Positions 4,532 to 5,210 of a stretch of 5,210 bases of DNA are shown piece after piece (within the stretch, counting starts at the first letter, position 1; the number at the start of each line of letters is the position of its first letter). The notes under the pieces were generated by a model. It saw only the letters and a list, made by a program, of their open reading frames with translations. It did no database searches and was not told the DNA's origin. A program made the position numbers and the translations under genes. The stretch spans positions 1 through 5,210 of the forward strand of contig JAJYMD010000015.1 of NCBI GenBank assembly GCA_021787255.1, in the 5' to 3' direction. This DNA is from Actinomycetes bacterium. GTDB taxonomy: Bacteria > Actinomycetota > Acidimicrobiia > Acidimicrobiales > RAAP-2.

Positions 4532-5210
4532 GAATACCGACACCTTGGACGCAGCGGGCTCGTCGTCTCCGCGCTGGCGCTCGGCAACTGGATCACCCAT
4601 GGCGGCCAGGTCGAGGAGGACGAGGCCAGGGCGTGCGTGCACAAGGCGCTCGACCTCGGCATCACGACCTTCGACACCGCGGACGCCTACGCGCAGGGTG
4701 CTGCAGAAGAGGTTCTCGGCCGTGCGCTCAGGGGCGTGCGGCGCGCGTCCCCCGAGATCTTCACGAAGGTGTACTGGCCGACGGGCCCCGGCCCGAACGA
4801 TCGCGGGCTCGCCCGCAAGCACGTCATGGAGTCGGTCCACGCGTCGCTTCGTCGGCTCCAGACGGACTACGTCGACTTGTACCAGGCCCACCGCTACGAC
4901 TTCGAGACCCCGCTGGAAGAGACCCTGCGCGCGTTCGACGACCTGGTGCGCCAAGGCAAGGTGCTCTATGTCGGCGTGTCGGAGTGGACCGCGGAGCAGA
5001 TCGAGTCGGCGCTCCAGATCGCCGACGACATGGGCTTCGACCGGTTGGTCTCGAACCAGCCGCAGTACTCGCTGCTCTGGCGGGTGATCGAGGCGGAGGT
5101 CGTCCCGCTCTGCGAACGCGAAGGCGTGGGCCAGATCGTGTGGTCGCCGCTCGCGCAGGGCGTGCTCACGGGCAAGTACCGGCCAGGGACGCCGCCGCCT
5201 CGCGGGTCGC
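4529..5210 (+). CDS. Aldo/keto reductase, C-terminus cut by the window end
   Basis: The first 227 residues of an NADP(H)-dependent oxidoreductase with a TIM-barrel fold that reduces aldehydes or ketones. It starts VEYRHLGRSGLVVSALALG, typical of the Kv-beta/YghZ-like branch (usual length about 320-330), so roughly 100 residues are missing. The catalytic tetrad is intact: Asp49 in TFDTADAY, Tyr54, Lys80 in EIFTKVYW and His121 in DLYQAHRYD. Cofactor-contact motifs are also present: GVSEW (149-153), SNQPQYSLLWR (175-185, with Asn176/Gln177), and WSPLAQGVLTGKYRPG (205-220). The GTG at 4529 is chosen because it places the family N-terminus exactly and follows a -10-like box. The gene lies divergent from arfB with 63 bp between the outer starts. 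The substrate cannot be deduced; such enzymes often act in general carbonyl detoxification. Confidence 0.93.
   Translation, partial: MEYRHLGRSGLVVSALALGNWITHGGQVEEDEARACVHKALDLGITTFDTADAYAQGAAEEVLGRALRGVRRASPEIFTKVYWPTGPGPNDRGLARKHVMESVHASLRRLQTDYVDLYQAHRYDFETPLEETLRAFDDLVRQGKVLYVGVSEWTAEQIESALQIADDMGFDRLVSNQPQYSLLWRVIEAEVVPLCEREGVGQIVWSPLAQGVLTGKYRPGTPPPRGS

Noticed and set aside
3820..4677. 285-codon minus-strand frame overlapping surE, arfB and the reductase
   Set aside because: It is a different frame from the GGQ-containing arfB product, rich in Ser/Arg/Thr, with no domain, and it spans three better-supported genes.
4152..5087. 311-codon plus-strand frame across arfB and the aldo/keto reductase
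   Set aside because: It is antisense to arfB and out of frame with the reductase, with Arg/Ser/Pro-rich composition typical of shadow frames.

Overview
This is a very GC-rich, densely coded stretch of bacterial chromosome. Most likely it comes from an actinobacterium of a poorly sampled lineage; I cannot place it further. Four things point there: strong G/C bias at third codon positions, frequent GTG starts, an MpaB/DUF2236-family protein of a kind common in Actinomycetota, and several genes that seem to start at or within a base or two of the transcription start (TANNNT box, 8-9 nt, then GTG, with no usable Shine-Dalgarno). No rRNA, tRNA, CRISPR array, insertion sequence or phage gene is visible.

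Layout, left to right. (1) Positions 1-878 hold a plus-strand gene pair: the last 48 codons of a probable SAM-dependent methyltransferase, then a UbiA-like multi-pass membrane protein whose GTG overlaps the preceding TGA in a GTGA junction. (2) Positions 879-1075 are intergenic and mostly filled by a 16-unit, 9-bp tandem repeat (911-1054), G-rich on the plus strand and ending 6 bp before a putative -10 box. (3) Positions 1076-2032 encode an oxygenase-like DUF2236/MpaB protein. It converges on (4) a minus-strand aldose 1-epimerase-like gene (2081-3013), with an inverted repeat in the 48-bp gap. (5) A 48-bp divergent promoter region with a near-symmetric -10 element separates the epimerase from surE (3062-3931, plus strand). 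(6) surE converges, with only 12 bp between stop codons, on an ArfB-type peptidyl-tRNA hydrolase (3944-4465, minus strand) carrying an unusual acidic N-terminal tail. (7) A second divergent region containing a 28-bp dyad leads to a plus-strand aldo/keto reductase (4529 onward) cut by the window end.

The genes do not form one pathway. The methyltransferase and UbiA-like pair is the only evident co-transcribed unit and could act on one isoprenoid or quinone-like molecule. SurE (nucleotide phosphatase) and ArfB (stalled-ribosome rescue) are housekeeping or stress genes. The epimerase and aldo/keto reductase are generic carbohydrate/carbonyl enzymes. I see no convincing new multi-gene system. The parts most worth a second look are non-coding: the 9-bp repeat with a G-quadruplex motif beside a promoter, the repeated leaderless-promoter architecture, the bidirectional -10, and the dyad between arfB and the reductase. 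The acidic repeat tail on ArfB and the atypical UbiA-like protein are also of interest.
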